From NCBI GenBank assembly GCA_031273515.1, contig JAISRU010000061.1, positions 1 through 6,535 of the forward strand: a DNA stretch of 6,535 nucleotides, in the 5' to 3' direction. How positions within the stretch are numbered: position 1 is the first letter of the stretch; each line of letters starts with the position of its first letter. The notes under the pieces are model-generated. The model saw only the letters and a list, made by a program, of their open reading frames with translations. It ran no database searches and was not told where the DNA came from. Source of the DNA: Bacteroidales bacterium. GTDB taxonomy: Bacteria; Bacteroidota; Bacteroidia; Bacteroidales; WCHB1-69. A program made the position numbers and the translations under genes. Of the stretch, positions 1-5,819 are shown one piece after another.

Positions 1-312
1 GAGCCGTTTTACGCCGATTCCGCCTATACGGGCGAATCACAGGAACAAATAATAAAGGATAAAGAAATGATAAATCGCGTATGTGAAAAGGGTTATCGTA
101 ATAAACCTCTGACGGATGAACAAAAGGCAAACAACAGAGAAAAGTCGCATATTCGTTCTCGTATTGAGCATATATTCGGATTTATGAAAATGTCAATGAA
201 TGAGATGTATATCAACAGTATCGGCATCAAACGTGCTACGGCGATCATCGGTCTGATGAATCTTACATACAATATGTTTCGTAAAATTCAAATTCAGACT
301 ATCAAGGGATAA
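1..312 (+). CDS. IS5-type DDE transposase, C-terminal part (5' end outside window)
   Basis: An open frame enters from the window edge in frame 1 and stops at 310-312, giving the last 103 residues of a transposase. The ADSAYTG stretch (visible residues 5-11) carries what should be the second catalytic Asp (D6). The IRSRIEHIFGFMK stretch (51-63) gives the R-x3-E-x6-K pattern with the catalytic Glu at E56, so two of the three DDE residues are visible. The tail (IGIKRATAIIGLMNLTYNMFRK) resembles the C-terminus of IS5/IS4-superfamily enzymes. This family cuts and pastes its own insertion sequence by DDE chemistry. An ATG at 67 lies downstream of the catalytic Asp and cannot be the real start. The visible part has no internal stop or frameshift. 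Whether the whole gene is intact cannot be judged. Family assignment is solid; the exact IS subgroup is not resolved. Confidence 0.88.
   Translation, partial: EPFYADSAYTGESQEQIIKDKEMINRVCEKGYRNKPLTDEQKANNREKSHIRSRIEHIFGFMKMSMNEMYINSIGIKRATAIIGLMNLTYNMFRKIQIQTIKG
1..312 (+). mobile_element. Right-hand part of an insertion sequence (IS5-like), boundary undefined
   Basis: This is inferred from the transposase fragment. The element must begin outside the window. Its right terminal inverted repeat should lie shortly after the stop at 312, but without the left end there is nothing to pair it with, so the coordinates cover only the transposase-coding part. No cargo gene is visible. Confidence 0.6.
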
Positions 313-495
313 TTATGTCCTGACGTGAATATATTTGTTTGTTAGATGATTGATTATTTGTATGTTATAAGAAAAGAAGAAAAAATACAGTTAAATTAAA
401 TATGATTGCGATCTCTACGAAAAATCAAAAAAATGAGTTAAAAAATGATTGGGAGAAAAAGAATGTGTTTTTAGGAGTGCCCATAAGATACTAAC

Positions 496-515
496 GGGAC
501 AGGCGTTGCCGTCCT
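496..515. terminator. Small GC-rich hairpin, terminator-like or part of a repeat
   Basis: GGAC (497-500) pairs with GTCC (511-514), and GGC (502-504) pairs with GCC (508-510). This leaves a bulged A at 501 and a GTT loop. The sequence after the stem is only TTTAT, so as an intrinsic terminator on the plus strand it is weak. It could end transcription from the IS before the ettA promoter, or be the core of an intergenic repeat. The pairing is read directly; the role is a guess. Confidence 0.3.
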
Positions 516-579
516 TTATGCGACAATTTGAAATGCACCCCATCCGAATGGCATAATGAAAATTCTCAATTAATTTTAC

Positions 580-587
580 TATCTTTG
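580..587 (+). promoter_or_regulatory. Putative Bacteroidetes sigma(ABfr) -7 element for ettA
   Basis: TATCTTTG fits the TAnnTTTG -7 consensus used by the primary sigma factor of Bacteroidetes. Transcription would begin around 591-595, giving a leader of about 70 nt before the ettA ATG at 663. I find no TTG/TTTG -33 element at the usual distance (the region around 551-561 lacks one), so support comes from the -7 motif and its position alone. Confidence 0.5.
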
Positions 588-625
588 CAAGCAAACAAAG
601 TTGCATTTGTTCTTGGGATGCAGTT

Positions 626-676
626 ATGATGAAATGTACTTTTAGAAAGATAAAATTGATGTATGGCAAACGATAA
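626..676 (+). CDS. Possible 16-codon leader ORF overlapping the ettA start
   Basis: ATG at 626 opens a frame reading MMKCTFRKIKLMYGKR and stops at 674-676, overlapping the first 14 nt of ettA in a different frame. It is rich in Lys/Arg (six of 16 residues). A three-codon frame (ATG 618, stop TGA 627-629) overlaps its start. It would be inside the mRNA if transcription starts near 593. No Shine-Dalgarno is present, and a frame this short can easily arise by chance. Leader peptides are known for regulation of some antibiotic-resistance ABC-F genes, which is why it is listed. There is no direct evidence that it is translated. Confidence 0.2.
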   Translation: MMKCTFRKIKLMYGKR

Positions 677-2339
677 AAAAATTATATTTTCCATGGTGAA
701 TGTCAGCAAGACGTTTAACCCCGGAAAACAGGTATTAAAGAATATCTATCTTTCCTTTTATTATGGGGCGAAGATCGGCGTATTGGGACTCAATGGCGCA
801 GGAAAATCTTCTTTGTTAAAGATCATTGCAGGAGAAGATAAGTCGTTTTCGGGGGAAGTAGTTTTTTCGCCCGGGTATTCGGTGGGGTATCTTCCGCAGG
901 AGCCTCTTTTGGACAATTCCAAAACAGTGAGAGAAGTGGTCATGGAAGGCGTTGCGGATGTTGTCGCCATGTTGAAAGAATACGAAGAAATAAGCAATAA
1001 ATTTGCCGAAGTCCTGAGCGATGATGAAATGAACCGTCTTATAGAACGACAGGGTGAACTAACCGAACTGATAGAACAACATGATGCATGGGAATTAGAC
1101 GCTAAATTAGACAGAGCAATGGACGCCCTGAATTGTCCCGATGGAGAAAACAGTATTGCGACGCTCTCGGGAGGAGAACGCCGCAGAGTGGCTCTTTGTC
1201 GACTGTTGCTGCAGGAACCTGATATTTTATTGTTGGACGAACCTACCAATCATTTGGATGCGGAATCGGTACAATGGCTTGAAATTCATTTGAAACAATA
1301 CAAAGGAACGGTCATTGCCGTTACCCACGACCGTTATTTTTTAGACAACGTCGCAGGTTGGATACTCGAATTGGACAGAGGCGAAGGTATTCCGTGGGAA
1401 GGAAATTATTCTTCATGGCTCGAACAGAAATCCGCCCGTATGAAAACAGAACAAAAACAGGAAACGAAACGTCAGAAAACATTGGAAAGAGAATTGGAAT
1501 GGGTACGGATGTCGCCAAAAGCTCGACAGGCAAAGTCGAAAGCCCGTCTGAATGCCTACCAAAATCTTTTGCACGAAGATGTAAAGGAAAAAGAAGAGAA
1601 ATTGGAGATTTTTATCCCCAACGGACCTCGTTTGGGCGATCGTGTCATTGAGGCTGTTGATGTATCCAAATCTTTCGGAGAGAAATTATTATACGAAGAC
1701 TTAAATTTTTCCTTGCCTCCCAATGCCATTGTGGGAGTTATTGGTCCGAATGGAGCAGGAAAAACTACCCTGTTTCGCTTAATGATGGAGTTGGATAAAC
1801 CGAATAAGGGGATTTTCAAAGTGGGAGAAACCGTCAAATTGGCTTACGTTGATCAGCAGCATGTCGAAATAGACCCTGAAAAAAGCGTATGGGAAGTTAT
1901 TTCGGGAGGAAACGAGCAGATGCCTCTGGGTGGAAAACTGATAAACTCCAGAGCCTATATCGCACGATTTAATTTCAGCGGTGCGGATCAGGGGAAAAAA
2001 ACGGGCATTCTTTCGGGAGGGGAACGCAATCGACTGCATTTAGCCATGACTTTAAAGTCGGAAGCCAATGTGCTGTTGCTCGACGAACCAACCAACGACA
2101 TTGATATTAATACGCTTCGTGCTTTGGAAGAAGCGCTGGAACATTTTGCAGGTTGCGCCGTTATCATTTCGCACGATCGGTGGTTTTTAGACAGAGTCTG
2201 TACGCATATTCTGGCTTTCGAGGGAACATCGACAGTATATTTCTTTGAAGGCAATTATTCCGAGTACGAAGAAAATCGCAAAAAACGTTTGGGAGATAAT
2301 ACCCCTAAACGCTTTCGTTACAAGAAACTGACAGGATAA
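663..2339 (+). CDS. ettA: Energy-dependent translational throttle protein EttA (ABC-F ATPase)
   Basis: This is a 558-residue soluble protein with two ABC ATPase domains and no membrane segment, the ABC-F layout. EttA binds the ribosomal E site and gates entry into elongation according to the ATP/ADP ratio. Domain 1 has Walker A GLNGAGKS (42-49), signature LSGGER (168-173), Walker B with LLLDEPTNHLD ending at D199 (catalytic E193) and switch H222. An acidic helical insert at about 95-145 matches the EttA arm. A basic, helical interdomain linker spans about 250-320. Domain 2 has GPNGAGKTT (361-369), LSGGER (450-455), DEPTNDID (474-481, catalytic E475) and H504. The two catalytic Glu are 282 residues apart, as I recall for E. 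coli EttA (E188/E470). The C-terminal RFRYKKLTG also resembles EttA and not Uup or YheS. Start 663 precedes the first domain closely; no Shine-Dalgarno is seen. It appears transcribed separately from the downstream genes. Other ABC-F subfamilies are less likely. Confidence 0.95.
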   Translation: MANDKKIIFSMVNVSKTFNPGKQVLKNIYLSFYYGAKIGVLGLNGAGKSSLLKIIAGEDKSFSGEVVFSPGYSVGYLPQEPLLDNSKTVREVVMEGVADVVAMLKEYEEISNKFAEVLSDDEMNRLIERQGELTELIEQHDAWELDAKLDRAMDALNCPDGENSIATLSGGERRRVALCRLLLQEPDILLLDEPTNHLDAESVQWLEIHLKQYKGTVIAVTHDRYFLDNVAGWILELDRGEGIPWEGNYSSWLEQKSARMKTEQKQETKRQKTLERELEWVRMSPKARQAKSKARLNAYQNLLHEDVKEKEEKLEIFIPNGPRLGDRVIEAVDVSKSFGEKLLYEDLNFSLPPNAIVGVIGPNGAGKTTLFRLMMELDKPNKGIFKVGETVKLAYVDQQHVEIDPEKSVWEVISGGNEQMPLGGKLINSRAYIARFNFSGADQGKKTGILSGGERNRLHLAMTLKSEANVLLLDEPTNDIDINTLRALEEALEHFAGCAVIISHDRWFLDRVCTHILAFEGTSTVYFFEGNYSEYEENRKKRLGDNTPKRFRYKKLTG

Positions 2340-2438
2340 TCAGTCTGCCGAAGCAACTTTTGCACAACAGATGAGAATTGTTTTGAAATAAATTAAATAG
2401 ATTGGAAATAAGCGCTTTATAATATTTCTTTGGCAATA

Positions 2439-2471
2439 TTGCCATTCATATTGGAAAAAAATGTACCTTTG
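2439..2471 (+). promoter_or_regulatory. Putative Bacteroidetes promoter for lpd (-33 TTG, -7 TACCTTTG)
   Basis: TACCTTTG at 2464-2471 fits the TAnnTTTG -7 consensus. A TTG at 2439-2441 lies 22 nt upstream and could serve as a weak -33. Initiation would fall near 2475-2479, only about 10 nt before the ATG at 2487. This promoter lies inside the N-terminal extension that an upstream TTG start (2430) would give, and so argues against that start. Confidence 0.5.
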
Positions 2472-2486
2472 GAAAATTTTTTAGAG

Positions 2487-3884
2487 ATGAAGTTATACGA
2501 TTTAATAGTTATAGGAAGTGGTCCGGGCGGATATGTTGCCGCCATAAAATCAGCTCAGTTGGGAATGAAGACAGCCATTGTCGAACGTGCCGAATTAGGA
2601 GGCATCTGTTTGAATTGGGGTTGTATTCCTACAAAAGCCTTGCTGAAATCAGCACAGGTTTACCAAAATATGAAACACTGTACCGATTACGGCATTGTGA
2701 TGGATGGAATGGTGCGTCCTGATTTTGAAGCTATCGTTCGCCGCAGTCGTACTGTTGCCGAAAGCATGAGTCAGGGTATACGGTATTTGTTGAAAAAAAA
2801 CAACATAGATGTTCTTGCAGGAACAGGAAAATTGTTGTCGTCCAAAGAAGTGGAAGTAACTCCTGCGGAAGGAGAAAAAGCGGTTTATACTGCCGATCAT
2901 ATTATTCTGGCAACAGGAGCATCTTCTCGTCGATTGTCCGCTTTGCCGCAGGACGGTCGCAGAATTATCGGATACAAAGAGGCTATGACTTTGCCCGAAC
3001 TTCCTCAAAGTATGGTGATAGTCGGGTCGGGCGCTATTGGAAGCGAATTTGCCTTTTTCTACAACAGTTTAGGCGTGCAGGTTACATTGATTGAGCTTCT
3101 GCCAAACATTTTGCCTATAGAAGATGAAGAAAGTTCCAAACAGATAGAACGCTCTTTCCGTAAACAGGGAATGAAGTTAATGACAGGAACATCGGTAGAA
3201 AAAGTAAGTGTCGTAAATGACAAATGCAGGGTTTTTGTCAAAGATAAAAAGTCTGCGGAACTGGAACTGGAAACAGACATTGTTCTTTCTGCCGTGGGCA
3301 TAGAAACCAATATCACAGGTATCGGATTAGAAGAAACAGGCGTGTTATTCCAAAAGGGTAAAATTCTTGTGGATGAATATTATCGCACCAATATAGACGG
3401 CATTTATGCTATCGGAGATATTGTTCAGGGTCAGGCGCTTGCTCATGTTGCCTCACGGGAGGCGATTATTTGTGTGGAAAAAATAGCGGGACATCATCCT
3501 GAACATATCGATTATGAAAATATTCCTTCCTGTACCTATACAACTCCAGAAGTGGCTTCAGTCGGCATGACGGAAAAACAAGCTATTGAACGCGGATATG
3601 CTATCAGGACAGGTAAATTTCCGTTTACCGCTTCGGGCAAAGCGGCGTCGGCAGGAAACAAAGAAGGAATGATAAAGGTGATTTTTGACGCTGAAACCCA
3701 TTTGTTGTTAGGCTGTCACATGGTAGGAGAGCATGTTACGGAAATGATCGCAGAAGCAGTTTTGGTAAGAAAAACACAAACAACAGCAGAACAAATAACA
3801 GCATCCGTACATCCGCATCCGACAATGTCGGAAGCATTTATGGAAGCGACAGAAGCAGCCTTCGGTAAGGCTGTTCATTTATAA
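2487..3884 (+). CDS. lpd: Dihydrolipoyl dehydrogenase (E3)
   Basis: This is a 465-residue flavoprotein disulfide reductase that reoxidises dihydrolipoyl groups with NAD+ for 2-oxo acid dehydrogenase complexes or the glycine cleavage system. The FAD dinucleotide fold is at the N-terminus (GSGPGG, 10-15). The redox disulfide is C41/C46 in GGICLNWGCIPTK. The NAD-binding site is VIVGSGAIGSEFA (177-189), and the second FAD motif YAIGD ends at D311. The C-terminal dimerisation domain carries the active-site HPHPT-x2-E (442-449), with H444 and E449 as the probable His-Glu pair. I chose ATG 2487 over an in-frame TTG at 2430. It places the FAD motif at the usual distance from the start, and a -7 promoter element lies between the two. 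There is no lipoyl domain fusion and no E1/E2 gene nearby, so the partner complex cannot be named. It heads a likely lpd-fabD-pepE transcript, with 38 bp to fabD. Confidence 0.95.
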   Translation: MKLYDLIVIGSGPGGYVAAIKSAQLGMKTAIVERAELGGICLNWGCIPTKALLKSAQVYQNMKHCTDYGIVMDGMVRPDFEAIVRRSRTVAESMSQGIRYLLKKNNIDVLAGTGKLLSSKEVEVTPAEGEKAVYTADHIILATGASSRRLSALPQDGRRIIGYKEAMTLPELPQSMVIVGSGAIGSEFAFFYNSLGVQVTLIELLPNILPIEDEESSKQIERSFRKQGMKLMTGTSVEKVSVVNDKCRVFVKDKKSAELELETDIVLSAVGIETNITGIGLEETGVLFQKGKILVDEYYRTNIDGIYAIGDIVQGQALAHVASREAIICVEKIAGHHPEHIDYENIPSCTYTTPEVASVGMTEKQAIERGYAIRTGKFPFTASGKAASAGNKEGMIKVIFDAETHLLLGCHMVGEHVTEMIAEAVLVRKTQTTAEQITASVHPHPTMSEAFMEATEAAFGKAVHL

Positions 3885-3907
3885 ATCAATATATTAAATT
3901 AAAAAAA

Positions 3908-3915
3908 AAGGAGGT
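3908..3915 (+). promoter_or_regulatory. Strong Shine-Dalgarno before fabD
   Basis: AAGGAGGT matches the canonical anti-Shine-Dalgarno over 8 nt, follows a run of nine A (3901-3909) and sits 7 nt before the fabD ATG at 3923. It fixes that start. None of the other starts in the window (663, 2487, 4830, 5820) has a comparable site. Confidence 0.85.
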
Positions 3916-3922
3916 TACGTTT

Positions 3923-4804
3923 ATGAAAGCATTTGTATTTCCGGGACAGGGAGCACAGTTTACAGGTATGGGGAAATCCTTATACAACAAGAATAAAGTG
4001 GCGCAGGGATTATTTGAAAGAGCCAATGAGATACTTGGATTCAGGATTAGTGATATTATGTTTGACGGTACAGAAGAAGAACTCAAACAGACAAAGGTAA
4101 CACAGCCTGCTATCTTTTTACATTCAACGATTTTGGCAGCCACGCTTGGAAACATCTGTAAGCCCGAAATGGTGGCTGGACATTCGTTAGGAGAATTTTC
4201 GGCATTGGTAGCAAATAAATGTCTGTCGTTTGAAGACGGACTGCAGCTTGTCTATAAACGGGCGATTGCCATGCAAAAAGCATGTGAACTAACGCCTTCC
4301 TCAATGGCAGCAGTTATTGGTCTGGACGATGAGAAAGTGGCAGATATTTCCCGTCGCGTTACGTCCGAAATTGTTGTTGCCGCTAATTATAATGCACCCG
4401 GACAGGTCGTTATATCAGGTTCTGTCAAGGGGATTGAAGAAGCAAGCGAAATATTGAAAGTAAGCGGAGCAAAACGAATACTCCCGCTCAAAGTAAGCGG
4501 CGCTTTTCATTCTCCGTTTATGGAGTCGGCGGCGATAGAATTGAAAGAGGCTATCGAAAAAGTGAATTTCTTTGCGCCTGTTTGTCCTGTGTATCAGAAT
4601 TACACGGCAAAACCGGCTATGGATACGGCGCTGATAAAGAAAAATTTGATCTCTCAACTGACCTCGCCTGTCTTGTGGACGCAAACGGTTCAGAATATGA
4701 TTGCCGACGGAGCAACTCATTTTACGGAAGTAGGTCCGGGTAATGTACTGCAGGGACTAATCCGAAAAATAGCCAACACAGAAACAGTAAGTATAAACGA
4801 ATAA
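3923..4804 (+). CDS. fabD: Malonyl-CoA:acyl carrier protein transacylase
   Basis: This 293-residue cytosolic enzyme moves the malonyl group from CoA to ACP, supplying the extender unit for type II fatty-acid synthesis. The N-terminal PGQGAQ motif (7-12) forms the oxyanion region. The nucleophile is S88 in GHSLGE (86-91). R113 in YKRA should bind the malonyl carboxylate, and H196 in GAFHSPFM is the general base. A late VGPGNVLQGLI stretch (270-280) is also typical of the family. The length is normal for a stand-alone FabD, and nothing suggests a polyketide synthase module. The start is set by the strong ribosome binding site. Spacing of 38 bp from lpd and 25 bp to pepE suggests one transcript. 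No other fab gene or acpP is in view, so it is away from a fatty-acid cluster here. Confidence 0.95.
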   Translation: MKAFVFPGQGAQFTGMGKSLYNKNKVAQGLFERANEILGFRISDIMFDGTEEELKQTKVTQPAIFLHSTILAATLGNICKPEMVAGHSLGEFSALVANKCLSFEDGLQLVYKRAIAMQKACELTPSSMAAVIGLDDEKVADISRRVTSEIVVAANYNAPGQVVISGSVKGIEEASEILKVSGAKRILPLKVSGAFHSPFMESAAIELKEAIEKVNFFAPVCPVYQNYTAKPAMDTALIKKNLISQLTSPVLWTQTVQNMIADGATHFTEVGPGNVLQGLIRKIANTETVSINE

Positions 4805-4829
4805 TAAATTAACAAACAGTATCTTAATT

Positions 4830-5600
4830 ATGAAACTTTTACTAATCAGTAATTCAACAAATTTTGGAGAACCCTATCTGGCATGGTGTCAGACAATGGT
4901 AGACCTTTTCTGTAGAGAAAATGCTATTTCGGTAAACAGTAATATTCTGTTTTTCCCCTTTGCAGGAATAAAGATCGGTGGAGAAGCCTATCCCGAAAGT
5001 TATAATGTCTATGAGAAGCGGGTACAAAATGTCTTTACAAAATGGGGATATAACAATGTCCATTCCGTTCATCATTGCGACAATAAAGCGGAATTAGCCA
5101 TCGAAAAGATTGAAAAGGCGGATTGTATTCTTGTCGGAGGAGGAAACACTTTTCATCTGGCGGCGGAAATGCATACCTTTGGTCTTATCGATGCAGTGAA
5201 AAAACGGGTTATCGAAGGCATTCCCTATATCGGATGGAGCGCGGGGTCAAATCTTGCCTGTCCGACAATCTGTACCACCAACGATATGCCCGTTGTAGAG
5301 CCAAAGAGTTTCAAAGGACTGAATTTGATCCCTTTTCAAATCAATCCGCATTATCTTGACCCTTCTCCCGAAATCGATCGAATGATTAAACACGGCGGAG
5401 AAACACGTCAGGACAGACTGAATGAATATCTGGCAGTTAATCAGGAGATGACGGTGGTCGGCTTGCGAGAAGCGTCCGCTTTATGGGTAACAGGCAATCG
5501 AATGACTCTGCGCGGCGGGAAAAAAGCAGTTATCCTCCGTTACGGACAGGATGAAAAAGAAATAGAACCGGGTGATAATGTGAGTCTTTTATTGTCTTGA
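4830..5600 (+). CDS. pepE: Dipeptidase E (alpha-aspartyl dipeptidase, peptidase family S51)
   Basis: This is a 256-residue cytoplasmic serine peptidase with no signal peptide. Family members cleave dipeptides with N-terminal Asp. The nucleophile elbow GWSAGSN (135-141) gives S137. D152 (TTNDMP) and H174 (INPHYLD) complete a triad with spacings of 15 and 22 residues, the same as I recall for Salmonella PepE (S120, D135, H157). The upstream VGGGNTFHL (102-110) is another family hallmark, and the fold is glutamine-amidotransferase-like. The protein is somewhat longer than the ~229-residue enterobacterial enzyme. Cyanophycinase is a relative, but the length and the INPHYLD motif fit PepE better. 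ATG 4830 follows fabD by 25 bp with no Shine-Dalgarno and no clear promoter, so it is probably read through from upstream. Confidence 0.93.
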   Translation: MKLLLISNSTNFGEPYLAWCQTMVDLFCRENAISVNSNILFFPFAGIKIGGEAYPESYNVYEKRVQNVFTKWGYNNVHSVHHCDNKAELAIEKIEKADCILVGGGNTFHLAAEMHTFGLIDAVKKRVIEGIPYIGWSAGSNLACPTICTTNDMPVVEPKSFKGLNLIPFQINPHYLDPSPEIDRMIKHGGETRQDRLNEYLAVNQEMTVVGLREASALWVTGNRMTLRGGKKAVILRYGQDEKEIEPGDNVSLLLS

Positions 5601-5612
5601 GATTGTCTGAAC

Positions 5613-5626
5613 TCAGATTAATCTGA
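5613..5626. repeat. 14-bp perfect palindrome just after pepE
   Basis: TCAGATTAATCTGA reads the same on both strands and begins 12 nt past the pepE stop. It overlaps the outer arm of the larger inverted repeat by one base. It could be an operator-type dyad or simply part of the repeat; it has no loop and few G/C, so it is a poor terminator. Confidence 0.55.
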
Positions 5627-5682
5627 TGAACATGATTAACAGTGGACAAGTGAACGAGTATACAAATAAACAAATGAATAAT

Positions 5683-5702
5683 TCTGCGGGAATCTGCGGG
5701 AA
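5683..5702. repeat. 10-bp tandem duplication TCTGCGGGAA x2 at the repeat centre
   Basis: Two exact head-to-tail copies of TCTGCGGGAA occupy the middle of the inverted-repeat element. A 9-bp direct repeat AATAATTCT (5677-5685 and 5702-5710) overlaps their outer edges. These look like slippage or remnants of a modular repeat. Confidence 0.7.
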
Positions 5703-5819
5703 ATAATTCTTTGTCGCTTTGCGCTCTTGTTCACTCGTTCTCTTGTCTACTCGCACACTAATAAATCACAGTTCAGACAAAGACAAAAGGAATTTATAAC
5801 ATAAATAAAATAGAATAAA

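Larger units (their letters stand above)
313..662. other. 350-bp gene-free region between the IS and ettA
   Basis: The first ~150 bp are A/T-rich with no convincing ORF and probably include the end of the insertion sequence. From about 466 the base composition becomes more balanced and contains a GC-rich hairpin (496-515). A Bacteroidetes-type -7 element (580-587) and short leader ORFs just before ettA follow. An 84-codon minus-strand frame (415-669) spans most of this region. It overlaps the ettA start, has no recognisable domain, and I do not accept it as a gene. Confidence 0.6.
5603..5780. repeat. Nested imperfect inverted repeats filling the pepE-LRR gap
   Basis: The outer arms TTGTCTGAACT (5603-5613) and AGTTCAGACAA (5770-5780) are perfect complements over 11 nt. 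The inner arms at 5642-5659 and 5733-5750 are complementary at 16 of 18 positions. The spacers between outer and inner arms (28 and 19 nt) are only loosely similar. The sequence could form a long cruciform or RNA stem. Candidate explanations are a dispersed intergenic palindromic repeat, a MITE-like remnant or a transcript-end structure for pepE. No U-tract follows, so a classical terminator is not supported. No ORF lies inside. Confidence 0.7.

Noticed and set aside
415..669. 84-codon minus-strand frame upstream of ettA
   Set aside because: It overlaps the ettA start, shows no domain or signal, and has a composition consistent with reading non-coding DNA and the ettA promoter backwards.
761..1249. 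162-codon minus-strand frame inside ettA
   Set aside because: It is the antisense of a strongly conserved ATPase region, Ser/Arg/Pro-rich as expected for a shadow frame. Other frames opposite or within ettA, lpd, fabD and pepE were dismissed for the same reason.
2340..2463. Terminator after ettA
   Set aside because: Only weak short complementarities are present, with no GC-rich stem followed by a T-run, so none is called.
2430..2486. TTG start giving lpd 19 extra N-terminal residues
   Set aside because: The extension precedes a normal Lpd N-terminus, uses a rare start, and contains a likely promoter. ATG 2487 gives the expected length and spacing to the FAD motif.
2487..5600. lpd-fabD-pepE as a dedicated novel pathway
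   Set aside because: All three are standard housekeeping enzymes with intact motifs and no shared substrate; close spacing supports co-transcription only.
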